A stretch of DNA of 43,961 bases, from the NCBI GenBank assembly GCA_947177685.1, contig CAMWVE010000024.1, positions 1-43,961 on the forward strand, given 5' to 3'. The stretch is from an uncultured Porphyromonadaceae bacterium (GTDB lineage: Bacteria > Bacteroidota > Bacteroidia > Bacteroidales > Muribaculaceae). The notes beneath the pieces were generated by a model. The model was not told the DNA's origin, did no database searches, and saw nothing but the letters and a program-made list of their open reading frames with translations. How positions within the stretch are numbered: the stretch's first letter is position 1; each line of letters starts with the position of its first letter. This document shows positions 34,193 through 41,887 of this stretch, piece by piece. A program made the position numbers and the translations under genes.

Positions 34193-34226
34193 CAAAATAA
34201 ATCCAACCATATAATAACAGATTAAC

Positions 34227-35195
34227 ATGAGTAAACCTTACGTAGTCGGTATTGACATCGGCGGAACAAACACGGTATTCGGCATTGTTGACGCACGCGG
34301 TGCGGTAATTGCCAGTTCAAGTATCAAAACAGCAAAACACAGCAACATCGAGGATTATATCGACGAGCTTCACACAGAAATCACCAAGTTGATGAAAACT
34401 CATGAAGTAGAAGATAAAATCCACGGCATAGGCATAGGAGCTCCCAACGCCAACTACTTCACCGGCACCATTGAGGACGGTGTGAACCTCCCTTGGCCCA
34501 CCCCCATACCTCTGGCAAAGTTGGTTAGCGAAAAATTCGGTATTCCCGTGGCTATCACAAACGACGCCAACGCAGCTGCCATCGGCGAAATGACCTATGG
34601 CGCCGCTCGCGGTCTGAAGGATTTCATCATGATTACCCTTGGCACCGGCGTAGGCAGCGGTATTGTCATCAACGGTCAGATGGTTTACGGTCATGACGGT
34701 TTCGCCGGAGAATTAGGTCACGTCACCGTTAAGCGCAACAACGGTCGTCTCTGCGGTTGCGGTCGCACAGGCTGTCTGGAAGCTTACTGCTCGGCTACCG
34801 GCGTGGCTCGCACAGCTCGTGAATTCCTTGAAATTCGCACCGAACCCTCGAAACTGCGCGACCTCGACATTGACTCAATCACCTCCAAGGATGTCTACGA
34901 TGCTGCCATTGCAGGCGACAAGCTGGCTCAGGAAGTGTTTGAGTACACCGGCGACATTCTCGGCGCTGCTCTCGCTGACTTCACCACATTCTCGGCTCCC
35001 GAAGCATTCATTCTGTTCGGCGGACTCGCCAAGAGCGGTGAAATTCTCATGCGCCCCATCCGCAACAGCATGGAAAAGAACATGATGCCGCTTTGGAAAG
35101 GTAAAGTCAAACTGCTGCTTTCCGAACTGAAAGAAGCTGACGCAGCTGTGTTAGGCGCCTCAGCTCTCGGTTGGGAAGCCAAGCCCCTTGAATAG
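34227..35195 (+). CDS. ROK family glucokinase
   Basis: A 322-residue sugar kinase of the ROK family, most likely a glucokinase that feeds glucose into glycolysis. ATP-binding DIGGTNT (10-16), catalytic Asp113 (TNDANAAAIGE), the phosphate loop LGTGVGSG, and the zinc motif with His165 and Cys176, Cys178, Cys183 (CGCGRTGCLEAYC) are present. No N-terminal HTH domain, so it is an enzyme rather than a NagC-type repressor. Expression is driven from the repeated promoters upstream; a hairpin follows. Confidence 0.93.
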   Translation: MSKPYVVGIDIGGTNTVFGIVDARGAVIASSSIKTAKHSNIEDYIDELHTEITKLMKTHEVEDKIHGIGIGAPNANYFTGTIEDGVNLPWPTPIPLAKLVSEKFGIPVAITNDANAAAIGEMTYGAARGLKDFIMITLGTGVGSGIVINGQMVYGHDGFAGELGHVTVKRNNGRLCGCGRTGCLEAYCSATGVARTAREFLEIRTEPSKLRDLDIDSITSKDVYDAAIAGDKLAQEVFEYTGDILGAALADFTTFSAPEAFILFGGLAKSGEILMRPIRNSMEKNMMPLWKGKVKLLLSELKEADAAVLGASALGWEAKPLE

Positions 35196-35225
35196 AACGG
35201 ATAAACCCTTCTTTACAGATATGAC

Positions 35226-35252
35226 AAAAGGCTGCTTTCCGGCAGCCTTTTG
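35226..35252. terminator. Bidirectional terminator
   Basis: AAAAGGCTGC (35226-35235) and GCAGCCTTTT (35242-35251) with a 6-base loop, lying between the convergent ROK kinase and glutamine synthetase genes. Confidence 0.9.
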
Positions 35253-35295
35253 TTGTAGTATATCTCCTGATAATCAGCGGCGGAAGAAGCTCTAA

Positions 35296-36816
35296 TCAGC
35301 AGTGGAAATAGCGGTTGACCATCTCCTGCATCTTCACATCATCCTTCATGGCAGCGTCAGCTTCGCTCTGATCGTAGCTTTCGAGCCGTTTGATAATGCC
35401 GTCGATCATGGCAGGATTGAACACCCCGTGACTTTCGAAAATGTCACGCACCTTGGCAAGGCATTTAGCTGATTCACCACAGTTGACAGGCAGCTGCTCC
35501 AAGCGGTCGAGTATGGCAGCATTTTCAGCATTGTGGATATTGACGTCAACGTAGGTGTCAGCAGCAACTTTCAGTCCGTCCTCCAATTCAAAACCATAGC
35601 GGAGCGCAACAGCGAGCGCAGCCATGAGCTGATAGATGTCAGCCGAGCCATCGGCAGAGCGAATTTCCACCGTCTGTTTCTGAGTGGTGTCAAGTTCAAG
35701 TGTGGCTGTTCCGGGGTTGAGTTCGGCACACATATCCTTGCCGGTGCTCCAGCCTAAAGGCACACGCACAAGCACCGAGCGGTTACGGTCGCCCCAGCAC
35801 ACGTTGGTCGGCGCTTCCTGATGAGGCACCAGTCGGAAATATGACGTGGGGTTGGTGTTTCCGAAAGCAGTGATGGCAGGGGCAAGCTTCATCAGTCCGG
35901 CAATGGCGCGGCGTGCAGTCTCACTGAGTTTGCGGTCAGCGTCAAGCATCCGGTTTTTGCCGTCAGCATCCACCATTCGCATGTGGATGTGCAGACCTGA
36001 GCCGGCTTTGCCGGTGGTGATTTTGGGGGCGAAAGTAATATCGTAGCCATATTCCCACGCCAGATTTCGTATCACCCACTTGGCAATCATCAGCTGGTCA
36101 GCAGCTGATTCGGCGTCGACAGGCAGAAACTCTATCTCGTTCTGCTCGTAGACCTTGCCGTTCAGCGTGAAGTTGCCCACTTCGCTGTGACCATACTTTA
36201 TCTGACCACCGGTTCGGGCGATATACTGCATGCAGACTGTGCGCAGGTCATTGGTCTTGGCAAACGGGGCGCTCTCGTGGTAATTGCGCTGGTCAGTGGC
36301 AGGGAATGTGCCGTCGTCCTCCTTGATTACATAATATTCAAGCTCGCCCATGCACTGGAAGCGCAGTCCGGTCACGCGGGTAAACTCCACGCATGCCTTG
36401 TGAAGGGTATGTTCGGGAGAACTCTCCAACGGATTGCCATCCTTGTCGAAGAACGAGCATAGCATTGTCACGGTGGGAATCTCTGCAAACGGGTCGAGGA
36501 ACGCCGTGCGGAAACGCGGCAGCACATAAAGGTCGCTTGATCCGGCGGAAATGAAGGGGAACAGCGACGAACCGTCGACACGCTCACCCATGGTGAGTAT
36601 GGTTTCCAGATATGCGAGGTCGTTGATTACAAAGTTGAGAGTTTTCAGTCTGCCGTCAGCAGCCGGATACATGAAATTCACCATTTCAATATCGTTCTCA
36701 ACAATATAGCGGATAATATCTTCGCGTGTGAACGAAGCCATCGGTTTGTTTAGAAACCGCACAAGTTCATTTTTATTTAGAGCAATCTCCTTGCTCACAG
36801 AATTCAGTTCGCTCAT
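35296..36816 (-). CDS. glnA: Glutamine synthetase, GlnA-type (class I fold)
   Basis: A 506-residue enzyme that makes glutamine from glutamate, ammonia and ATP. Recognised from the beta-grasp N-terminal domain, GELEYYVIKEDDG (metal ligands), QNEIEF, GSGLHIHMRMVD, NPTSYFRLVPHQEAPTN, WGDRNRSVLVRVP and the late EIRSADGSADIYQLMAALAV. The length is slightly above the typical 440-470 residues, with extensions at the N-terminus. It lacks a clear adenylylation loop, so it may be regulated otherwise. Bacteroidota also carry a type III enzyme, so this is one of several possible. It is monocistronic. Confidence 0.92.
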   Translation of the reverse strand: MSELNSVSKEIALNKNELVRFLNKPMASFTREDIIRYIVENDIEMVNFMYPAADGRLKTLNFVINDLAYLETILTMGERVDGSSLFPFISAGSSDLYVLPRFRTAFLDPFAEIPTVTMLCSFFDKDGNPLESSPEHTLHKACVEFTRVTGLRFQCMGELEYYVIKEDDGTFPATDQRNYHESAPFAKTNDLRTVCMQYIARTGGQIKYGHSEVGNFTLNGKVYEQNEIEFLPVDAESAADQLMIAKWVIRNLAWEYGYDITFAPKITTGKAGSGLHIHMRMVDADGKNRMLDADRKLSETARRAIAGLMKLAPAITAFGNTNPTSYFRLVPHQEAPTNVCWGDRNRSVLVRVPLGWSTGKDMCAELNPGTATLELDTTQKQTVEIRSADGSADIYQLMAALAVALRYGFELEDGLKVAADTYVDVNIHNAENAAILDRLEQLPVNCGESAKCLAKVRDIFESHGVFNPAMIDGIIKRLESYDQSEADAAMKDDVKMQEMVNRYFHC

Positions 36817-36852
36817 GTATTATTACAGGTTTGTAGATTTAAGTTTGAATTT

Positions 36853-36860
36853 CAAAATTA
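36853..36860 (-). promoter_or_regulatory. -7 box upstream of glutamine synthetase
   Basis: TAATTTTG on the minus strand, 36 bases before the start codon. No good -33 match at the expected spacing, so this may be an activator-dependent promoter. Confidence 0.45.
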
Positions 36861-36939
36861 GCAATTAATCCGTAACGACGGACACTGATTAAGATAATTT
36901 AACAGCATTGGAGTCTACGAGCTCCTCTGCGGGCGAGAT

Positions 36940-36968
36940 AAAAAAAATGCGCCACCGGAGGCGACGCA
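36940..36968 (-). terminator. Terminator of the Ala/Lys-rich protein gene
   Basis: On the minus strand TGCGTCGCC, loop TCC, GGTGGCGCA: a 9-bp stem with two G-T pairs, followed directly by a run of eight T. It lies 28 bases past the stop codon. Confidence 0.82.
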
Positions 36969-36996
36969 ATTTTTATGATTCGTTTTATACTTACTG

Positions 36997-37305
36997 TTAG
37001 ATTGTCTGAGCTTTGGTATGTGCCATTTCAGCTACCTTATCGGCGATGTCACCCCCTTTGTCAAGGACGGTCGATGCTACACCTTTGACTTTTTCCTTGA
37101 GGGTGTCCAACATCTCGGCATGTTTTTCCTTGCATTGAGAGATCTTTGCTTTGGCTGCATCTTTAGCTGCGCTGAATGCTGCGGCACTTTTTTCCTTTAC
37201 TACATCCATCTCATTCTTTGCTGCGACTTCTGCTGAGTCAACTGATACTTCTGCTGCGGCTGCCGATACTCGTGCAGCGGCGTCAGCGATTGTCTGTTTT
37301 TTCAT
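36997..37305 (-). CDS. Small Ala/Lys-rich helical protein, unknown function
   Basis: A 102-residue protein with no signal peptide or membrane segment. It is almost all predicted helix: TIADAAARVSAAAAEVSVDS, AAAFSAAKDAAKAKISQCKE, then a C-terminal amphipathic part with KEKVKGVASTVLDKGGDIADK. The composition (Ala, Lys, Glu, Val) resembles phasin-like, LEA-like or apolipoprotein-like proteins, with repeating heptad/11-mer spacing. It could bind a surface such as membrane, DNA or storage granules. No known family is recognised. It has its own strong terminator and lies after the helicase gene on the same strand. Confidence 0.7.
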   Translation of the reverse strand: MKKQTIADAAARVSAAAAEVSVDSAEVAAKNEMDVVKEKSAAAFSAAKDAAKAKISQCKEKHAEMLDTLKEKVKGVASTVLDKGGDIADKVAEMAHTKAQTI

Positions 37306-37360
37306 AGTTGTGTGTGTTTTTAAGTTTCTGTCAGTATAACGTCTGTCGCGGCAAAATGGT

Positions 37361-38680
37361 TCACACGGCGGTTATCCTCACACTTTTATTTTTCACTTTC
37401 TCTCCTTTTATATTATTAAGCAGTGAGGCAAGCTTAACCGAGGGAACTGCCACAAGGGCATGATGGTCCTTCACAATAATCTTGCCTATTTCGTCAGCGG
37501 CGAGTCCACCTTTCTGAATCAGGAAACCGAGTATGTCGCCACGCGAAAGTTTCTCGCGCTTGCCGGCATTGAAATAGAGCGATGTCACAGGTGAAGGTTC
37601 GGGTGTCGCACTGATTTCCGGCGGGAAGAAGCGGCGGTCGAAGCTGATGAAGTCGGGAATATTCTCTCCCTCGGCTGTGATTACGAATATGGTGCCGTCA
37701 GCCACCACTCGGGCAGTACGACCGTTGCGATGGGTCCACCCTTCCTCGGTAAGCGGATAATGATAGTGAATGACAGCTGCCACATCGGCAATGTCGAGCC
37801 CGCGCGAGGCAAGATCGGTCGAAATCAGCCATGGTGTGGACCCGTTATTGAACAGGTCGATTGCAAGTTCACGCTGACGCTGTTCGAGTCCACCATGATA
37901 AAGTCCTACGGGGAAACGTTTCTTTTTCAAGTAGTTATAGACGCGCTCGGCACTTTCGCGGTGATTGACAAAGACTATGTAGGGCGCATCAGAGGAGAAT
38001 GTTGCGAGCAATTCGGTAAGGGTGTTGAGTTTGTCGCGCTCCGGCGACGGCACCTCCACAATCTGCATGCGCGAGCGTGGTGCTTCGGTGCGCGACGTGT
38101 AGTCAATGGTTTCCGCACCCTCCATGTCTATGAAATCGGGCATCTCGGGCAGACGTGTGGCAGAGGTCAACGTGACTGATGACACCTTACGCGGCATGGC
38201 ACGAACAATTTTCTTCATCTCGCCGTGGAAGCCGAGTTCCAGCGATTTATCGTACTCATCCATCACCATGGCGCGAATGTCGTGCAAAGTCAGCGTGTCA
38301 CGGGTCAGATGGTCGAGCAGACGTCCGGGCGTGGCTACGACAATGTCAGGCATGGAGCCTTCTATGCTGCTCACTTCGTCAGCCATAGGGTGTCCGCCAT
38401 AGACAGGAAGAATCTTGTAACCGGGTGCTACCGAGCGTATTACATCAGCTATCTGAATCACCAGTTCACGCGACGGTGCAATGACCACGCCCTGCAGCTT
38501 GCGGCACGGGGGCTGCAGCTGACGCAGGATGGCTATGGTGAAAGCTATGGTTTTACCGGAGCCTGTGGGTGAGATGATGAAAAGTTTCTGTGCCTCGGTT
38601 GAGAGCACGGCAAGCTGCATGGGGTTGAGCTGCTCTATGCCAGTGGCTTTGATATTGCTGATTATCTGTTTTTTCTGCAT
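37361..38680 (-). CDS. DEAD-box family ATP-dependent RNA helicase
   Basis: A 439-residue two-domain helicase. Motifs: the Q-motif region LNPMQLAVL, Walker A SPTGSGKT, PSRELVIQ (Ia), TPGRL (Ib), motif II DEYD in place of DEAD, TSATR (III), LISTDLASRGLDIADVAAVI (V) and HRNGRTAR (VI; usually HRxGRTxR). The C-terminal portion from about residue 370 (REKLSRGDILGFLIQKGGLA) fits a DbpA-type RNA-binding domain, which in other bacteria targets 23S rRNA, so a role in ribosome assembly is likely. Confidence 0.93.
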   Translation of the reverse strand: MQKKQIISNIKATGIEQLNPMQLAVLSTEAQKLFIISPTGSGKTIAFTIAILRQLQPPCRKLQGVVIAPSRELVIQIADVIRSVAPGYKILPVYGGHPMADEVSSIEGSMPDIVVATPGRLLDHLTRDTLTLHDIRAMVMDEYDKSLELGFHGEMKKIVRAMPRKVSSVTLTSATRLPEMPDFIDMEGAETIDYTSRTEAPRSRMQIVEVPSPERDKLNTLTELLATFSSDAPYIVFVNHRESAERVYNYLKKKRFPVGLYHGGLEQRQRELAIDLFNNGSTPWLISTDLASRGLDIADVAAVIHYHYPLTEEGWTHRNGRTARVVADGTIFVITAEGENIPDFISFDRRFFPPEISATPEPSPVTSLYFNAGKREKLSRGDILGFLIQKGGLAADEIGKIIVKDHHALVAVPSVKLASLLNNIKGEKVKNKSVRITAV

Positions 38681-38710
38681 GATTTCTTGATGTTTGTTGT
38701 TCTTATAACA

Positions 38711-39916
38711 TCAGTCGGCAAGCGGTAGTTCAATGGCAAATGTGGTGCCTACGCCCGGCTCGGAGTCAAGCACAAAGATTTTGCCATCGTGATACTGGTT
38801 CACAATTCTTCGGGCAAGAGTCAGACCAAGCCCCCACCCTCGCTTCTTGGTGGTGAATCCGGGGGAGAACACGGTCTTGAAGTTCTTGCGCGGAATCCCC
38901 TTGCCCGTGTCTTTAACATGAATGACCGCCCACTGTCCGCGGCGCCCCGTGGTGACGGTGATGGAGCCGCTTCCGTCCATGGCGTCAACCGCATTCTTGA
39001 TGAGGTTTTCCATTACCCACTCGAACAGCGGTGCCGACACCATGGTTGGCAACGGTTCGGATGAAAGCTTGGCTGTCAGCGAGATACGGTTTGATATGCG
39101 TCCTGACATATATTCCGTAGCATGCTCGACAAGAGCGTTCAGATCGTCAAGTTCAAGTGTGGGGGCAGAACCGATTTTCGAGAATCGTGATGCTATGGTG
39201 GAGAGTCGGTTGACATCCTTGTTCATTTCCTTGACATAGTCCGGATTTACCCCTTCAGCCTGAAGCACCTCCATCCATCCCATAAGCGAGGAGATAGGAG
39301 TACCAAGCTGATGGGCTGTTTCCTTGGAAAGCCCCACCCACACCTTGTTTTGCTCGGCACGCTTGGTCGAGGATACCGCATAGTAGACCACTCCGATGAA
39401 GGTGAGCATGATAAGCAGCTGAATATAAGGATAATATGCCAGTCGTTTCAGCAGTTTTGAGTCCTCGTAGTAGAGGTGCTGCAGATTGTTGGGCGACACA
39501 ATGATATGTATAACGTTCTGTCCCCCCTTCAGTCCCTCCAGTTTGGAGTGCAGGAACCGGGTGTTGATATCGGAGAGAAATCCGGGATTAAGCGAGTCAA
39601 TCGGCTCCGGGAGGTCGAAGTTGCGGTGATCGAGAATGATATCCTCGTCGTTGACCAAAAGAACCGGAATGGTGTGGTTCCGCTCGATGATTGTAAAGAG
39701 GAACTCCACATTGGCTGCTTCGGGATTGTCGGACTCCGAAATGCTTATGATTTCTTTCGTGGCATCAGCCCATATTTGCATCCTTTCGCGCTCCTGACGG
39801 GCAAGGTCACGCACAAGATTGTTCGACACATAGAGGAACAGTCCCACCACGCAAACCGTGGCGAGCAGGAACAGCAGGGTCCAATATCGCGCTATATCAG
39901 GCTTTTTCAAAATCAT
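38711..39916 (-). CDS. Membrane sensor histidine kinase without adjacent regulator
   Basis: A 401-residue kinase: transmembrane helices at about 11-31 and about 161-182 enclose a periplasmic sensor domain of about 125 residues. The dimerisation/phosphoacceptor domain has His202 (GLSKETAHQLGTPISSLMGW). The ATP-binding domain shows the N box (ENLIKNAVDAM) and G boxes (DTGKGI, GWGLGLTLARRI). No response regulator lies next to it, so it is an orphan kinase. Its start overlaps the HAD phosphatase gene by 20 bases. Confidence 0.93.
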   Translation of the reverse strand: MILKKPDIARYWTLLFLLATVCVVGLFLYVSNNLVRDLARQERERMQIWADATKEIISISESDNPEAANVEFLFTIIERNHTIPVLLVNDEDIILDHRNFDLPEPIDSLNPGFLSDINTRFLHSKLEGLKGGQNVIHIIVSPNNLQHLYYEDSKLLKRLAYYPYIQLLIMLTFIGVVYYAVSSTKRAEQNKVWVGLSKETAHQLGTPISSLMGWMEVLQAEGVNPDYVKEMNKDVNRLSTIASRFSKIGSAPTLELDDLNALVEHATEYMSGRISNRISLTAKLSSEPLPTMVSAPLFEWVMENLIKNAVDAMDGSGSITVTTGRRGQWAVIHVKDTGKGIPRKNFKTVFSPGFTTKKRGWGLGLTLARRIVNQYHDGKIFVLDSEPGVGTTFAIELPLAD

Positions 39917-40727
39917 ATTCTATGAATCTTGCCACTGCGTTATCATCATTTCCACCAATCACCAACTTAGCCTCGGCACGCACCTCGGGCAGAGCGTTAG
40001 CCACTGCCACCGAAAGGTCAGCCTCGCGCATCATCGGCAGGTCGTTGAGATTGTCACCGAACACCACCACACGGTCAGCGCCTGTCTGCGCTGCGAGCCG
40101 ACGGATGGCAGCCGCCTTGTTTACTCCGGGAGCGAACAGCTCTATCAGAGCCACTTCCGGGTTAAAAATATCAGGATAGCATGACACCGAGCAGTCACAG
40201 TCCTCGCGCAATCGTGCAGCTATGCGTTCAATCATCTGTCGCGGTCCGGTGCCGAAAATCAACATCACCCGGTCAGCATCCGCAGGCACTCCGTTCAACT
40301 GGAAGTGCTTGAGATGCAAATCTTTGCGCTGCTCGTAAAAGAGCTGTTCGGCAGCATTGAGCTGCGGTGTGTGGAAAACCCGCATCATTCCGTCGGGCTG
40401 AAGTTCGTAGACAAACGACATATATCCCTCGGAGCGGAACAAGGCTATTATGCGGCGGTACTCTTCGCCATCGATAAACACAGGGTCGATGTAGCGCCTG
40501 CGGTCAAAATCCCACAGGGCTGCTCCGGTTGTGACCACGGCAGGAATCCTGATGTCGCAATCCTTCAGCAAAGGGTCGGCTGTAGCGGCGGTTCTTGCCG
40601 TGGCTACGGTGATCATGGCACCCCGTTTGCCAAGCCCGGAAATCAATTTTGCCGTTTCCGGCGACACCCGGCTGCTGCTGTTGAGCAGCGTACCGTCAAG
40701 GTCGGATATATATAATGTCTTTGTCAT
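39897..40727 (-). CDS. Cof-type HAD-IIB family phosphatase
   Basis: A 276-residue hydrolase that probably removes phosphate from sugar phosphates or flavin/pyridoxal metabolites. Motif I ISDLDGTLL gives Asp9 and Asp11; motif II TVATART; Lys in GVNKAAAIRRLA; motif IV VVVFGDNLNDLPMMREAD. The type IIB cap lies between about 85 and 190. First gene of the HAD / histidine kinase / helicase run on the minus strand. A -7 box abuts the start codon. Confidence 0.92.
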   Translation of the reverse strand: MTKTLYISDLDGTLLNSSSRVSPETAKLISGLGKRGAMITVATARTAATADPLLKDCDIRIPAVVTTGAALWDFDRRRYIDPVFIDGEEYRRIIALFRSEGYMSFVYELQPDGMMRVFHTPQLNAAEQLFYEQRKDLHLKHFQLNGVPADADRVMLIFGTGPRQMIERIAARLREDCDCSVSCYPDIFNPEVALIELFAPGVNKAAAIRRLAAQTGADRVVVFGDNLNDLPMMREADLSVAVANALPEVRAEAKLVIGGNDDNAVARFIEYDFEKA

Positions 40728-40731
40728 AATG

Positions 40732-40739
40732 CAAAGTTA
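40732..40739 (-). promoter_or_regulatory. -7 box abutting the HAD phosphatase start codon
   Basis: TAACTTTG on the minus strand, with only 4 bases before the ATG at 40727. Transcription from it would begin at or within the first codons, implying a leaderless mRNA. No good -33 match is present at the usual spacing. Confidence 0.45.
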
Positions 40740-40823
40740 CGAAAATTTCACAAAATTAAATCTGTTGCAACCGATAATGAACAAAAAAAGGAGTGCGGAT
40801 GTTATATATTGCAGAAAAACTAT

Positions 40824-40831
40824 TAAATTTG
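40824..40831 (+). promoter_or_regulatory. -7 box of the mscL operon
   Basis: TAAATTTG, 27 bases before the mscL start. The -33 element at the expected distance is poor. Confidence 0.55.
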
Positions 40832-40858
40832 TGATTTAAACAACCAAACTATCTATTT

Positions 40859-41290
40859 ATGGGAAAATTTTTATCAGACTTCAAGGACTTTGCCATGAAA
40901 GGCAATGTGGTTGATATGGCGGTCGGTGTTATCATCGGCGGTGCGTTCGGCAAAATCGTGACTTCTTTGGTCAATGACATCATGATGCCGGTAATCAGCC
41001 TTTGCACAGGCGACGTGAACTTCAACAACCTCTCGTACACGTTGCGTCCCGAAACCAAAGATGCAGCCGGTGAAGTGATCTCCGAGGCAGTGAACTTCAA
41101 CTATGGTATGTTCTTCCAGAACATCATCGACTTCATCATCATCGCCTTCTGTATCTTCGTTGCAATCATGGTGATCACCAAGTTCAAGAAGAAAGAGGCA
41201 GAAGCACCCATCGCTCCTCCCGAACCTACAAAAGAAGAGCAGCTTCTCACTCAGATTCGCGACATTCTCGAAAAACAGAACAAACAGTGA
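40859..41290 (+). CDS. mscL: Large-conductance mechanosensitive channel
   Basis: A 143-residue channel that releases solutes on osmotic downshock. FKDFAMKGNVVDMAVGVIIG, then GAFGKIVTSLVNDIMMP, is the first membrane helix and pore constriction. The second helix is IIDFIIIAFCIFVAIMVI. The C-terminal helical bundle has KKEAEAPIAPPEPTKEEQLL. The periplasmic loop is about 15 residues longer than in E. coli. Its stop overlaps the GTG start of aroK. Confidence 0.96.
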   Translation: MGKFLSDFKDFAMKGNVVDMAVGVIIGGAFGKIVTSLVNDIMMPVISLCTGDVNFNNLSYTLRPETKDAAGEVISEAVNFNYGMFFQNIIDFIIIAFCIFVAIMVITKFKKKEAEAPIAPPEPTKEEQLLTQIRDILEKQNKQ

Positions 41291-41820
41291 TAACATTCCT
41301 GATAGGGTTTATGGGGTGCGGCAAAACAACTCTTTGCCGCGCCCTGAACCGTATTACAGGCATTGAGGTTGCCGATCTCGATGAACTGATTGAGCAAGAG
41401 GCACAGTGCAGCATCAGAGCTTTCTGGCAAAAGCACGGCGAGGCGAAGTTCCGCGAACTCGAACAGGCAACACTCAGCCGGATAGCGGAGTCTGACAAAA
41501 CCATGATTGTTGCCTGCGGCGGCGGCACACCATGCTTCGGAGAGAACATGGAGCTGATGAACCGGAGCGGACGGACGGTGTGGCTTCAGGCTACCCACCC
41601 CGTACTGCTCTCACGATTGCTTGCCGCTCGGGAACAGCGCCCGCTGATAGCCGCCATGGACGATGCGGAACTGAGCCGATACATAGCTCACGAGCTGGAA
41701 AGACGCGAACCTCACTATGCCAAAGCCACTCACCGCTTCAACACTGACCGGCTGGAGGATGAGCGGCAGATTGAACAGACCGCAGCGCTGTTCATCAAAA
41801 AATTCTTGGAGCCTGACTGA
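41287..41820 (+). CDS. aroK: Shikimate kinase
   Basis: A 177-residue kinase that phosphorylates shikimate in aromatic amino-acid synthesis. Walker A is GFMGCGKTT (7-15). The D-E-L-I-E segment VADLDELIEQEA and ACGGGTPC (shikimate-binding GGG) are conserved. Start is GTG at 41287, overlapping the mscL TGA, so the genes are coupled. No other gene of the shikimate pathway is nearby. Confidence 0.93.
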   Translation: MITFLIGFMGCGKTTLCRALNRITGIEVADLDELIEQEAQCSIRAFWQKHGEAKFRELEQATLSRIAESDKTMIVACGGGTPCFGENMELMNRSGRTVWLQATHPVLLSRLLAAREQRPLIAAMDDAELSRYIAHELERREPHYAKATHRFNTDRLEDERQIEQTAALFIKKFLEPD

Positions 41821-41887
41821 CCGAGGCTCTGACGCTGCCCCCAACGTGGGCGCACCGGTAAAACCAAATCATAACATTACTTGTCAC

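Larger units (their letters stand above)
33991..34195. repeat. 85-bp tandem repeat, two copies plus a partial third
   Basis: The segment beginning CTTTGCAGA(C/T)TCAC recurs at 33991, 34076 and 34161, exactly 85 bases apart. Each full unit ends with CTCCGGCA...GTTCAC...GGCGACGTAAACT. Within a unit, CTTTGCAGATTCAC near the start and GTGATCCGCAAAG about 30 bases later form an imperfect inverted repeat. The repeats fill the 252-base gap between fmt and the ROK kinase. Confidence 0.93.

Noticed and set aside
33991-34195. CRISPR-like array
   Set aside because: Units are contiguous 85-bp tandem copies with no unique spacers and contain promoters.
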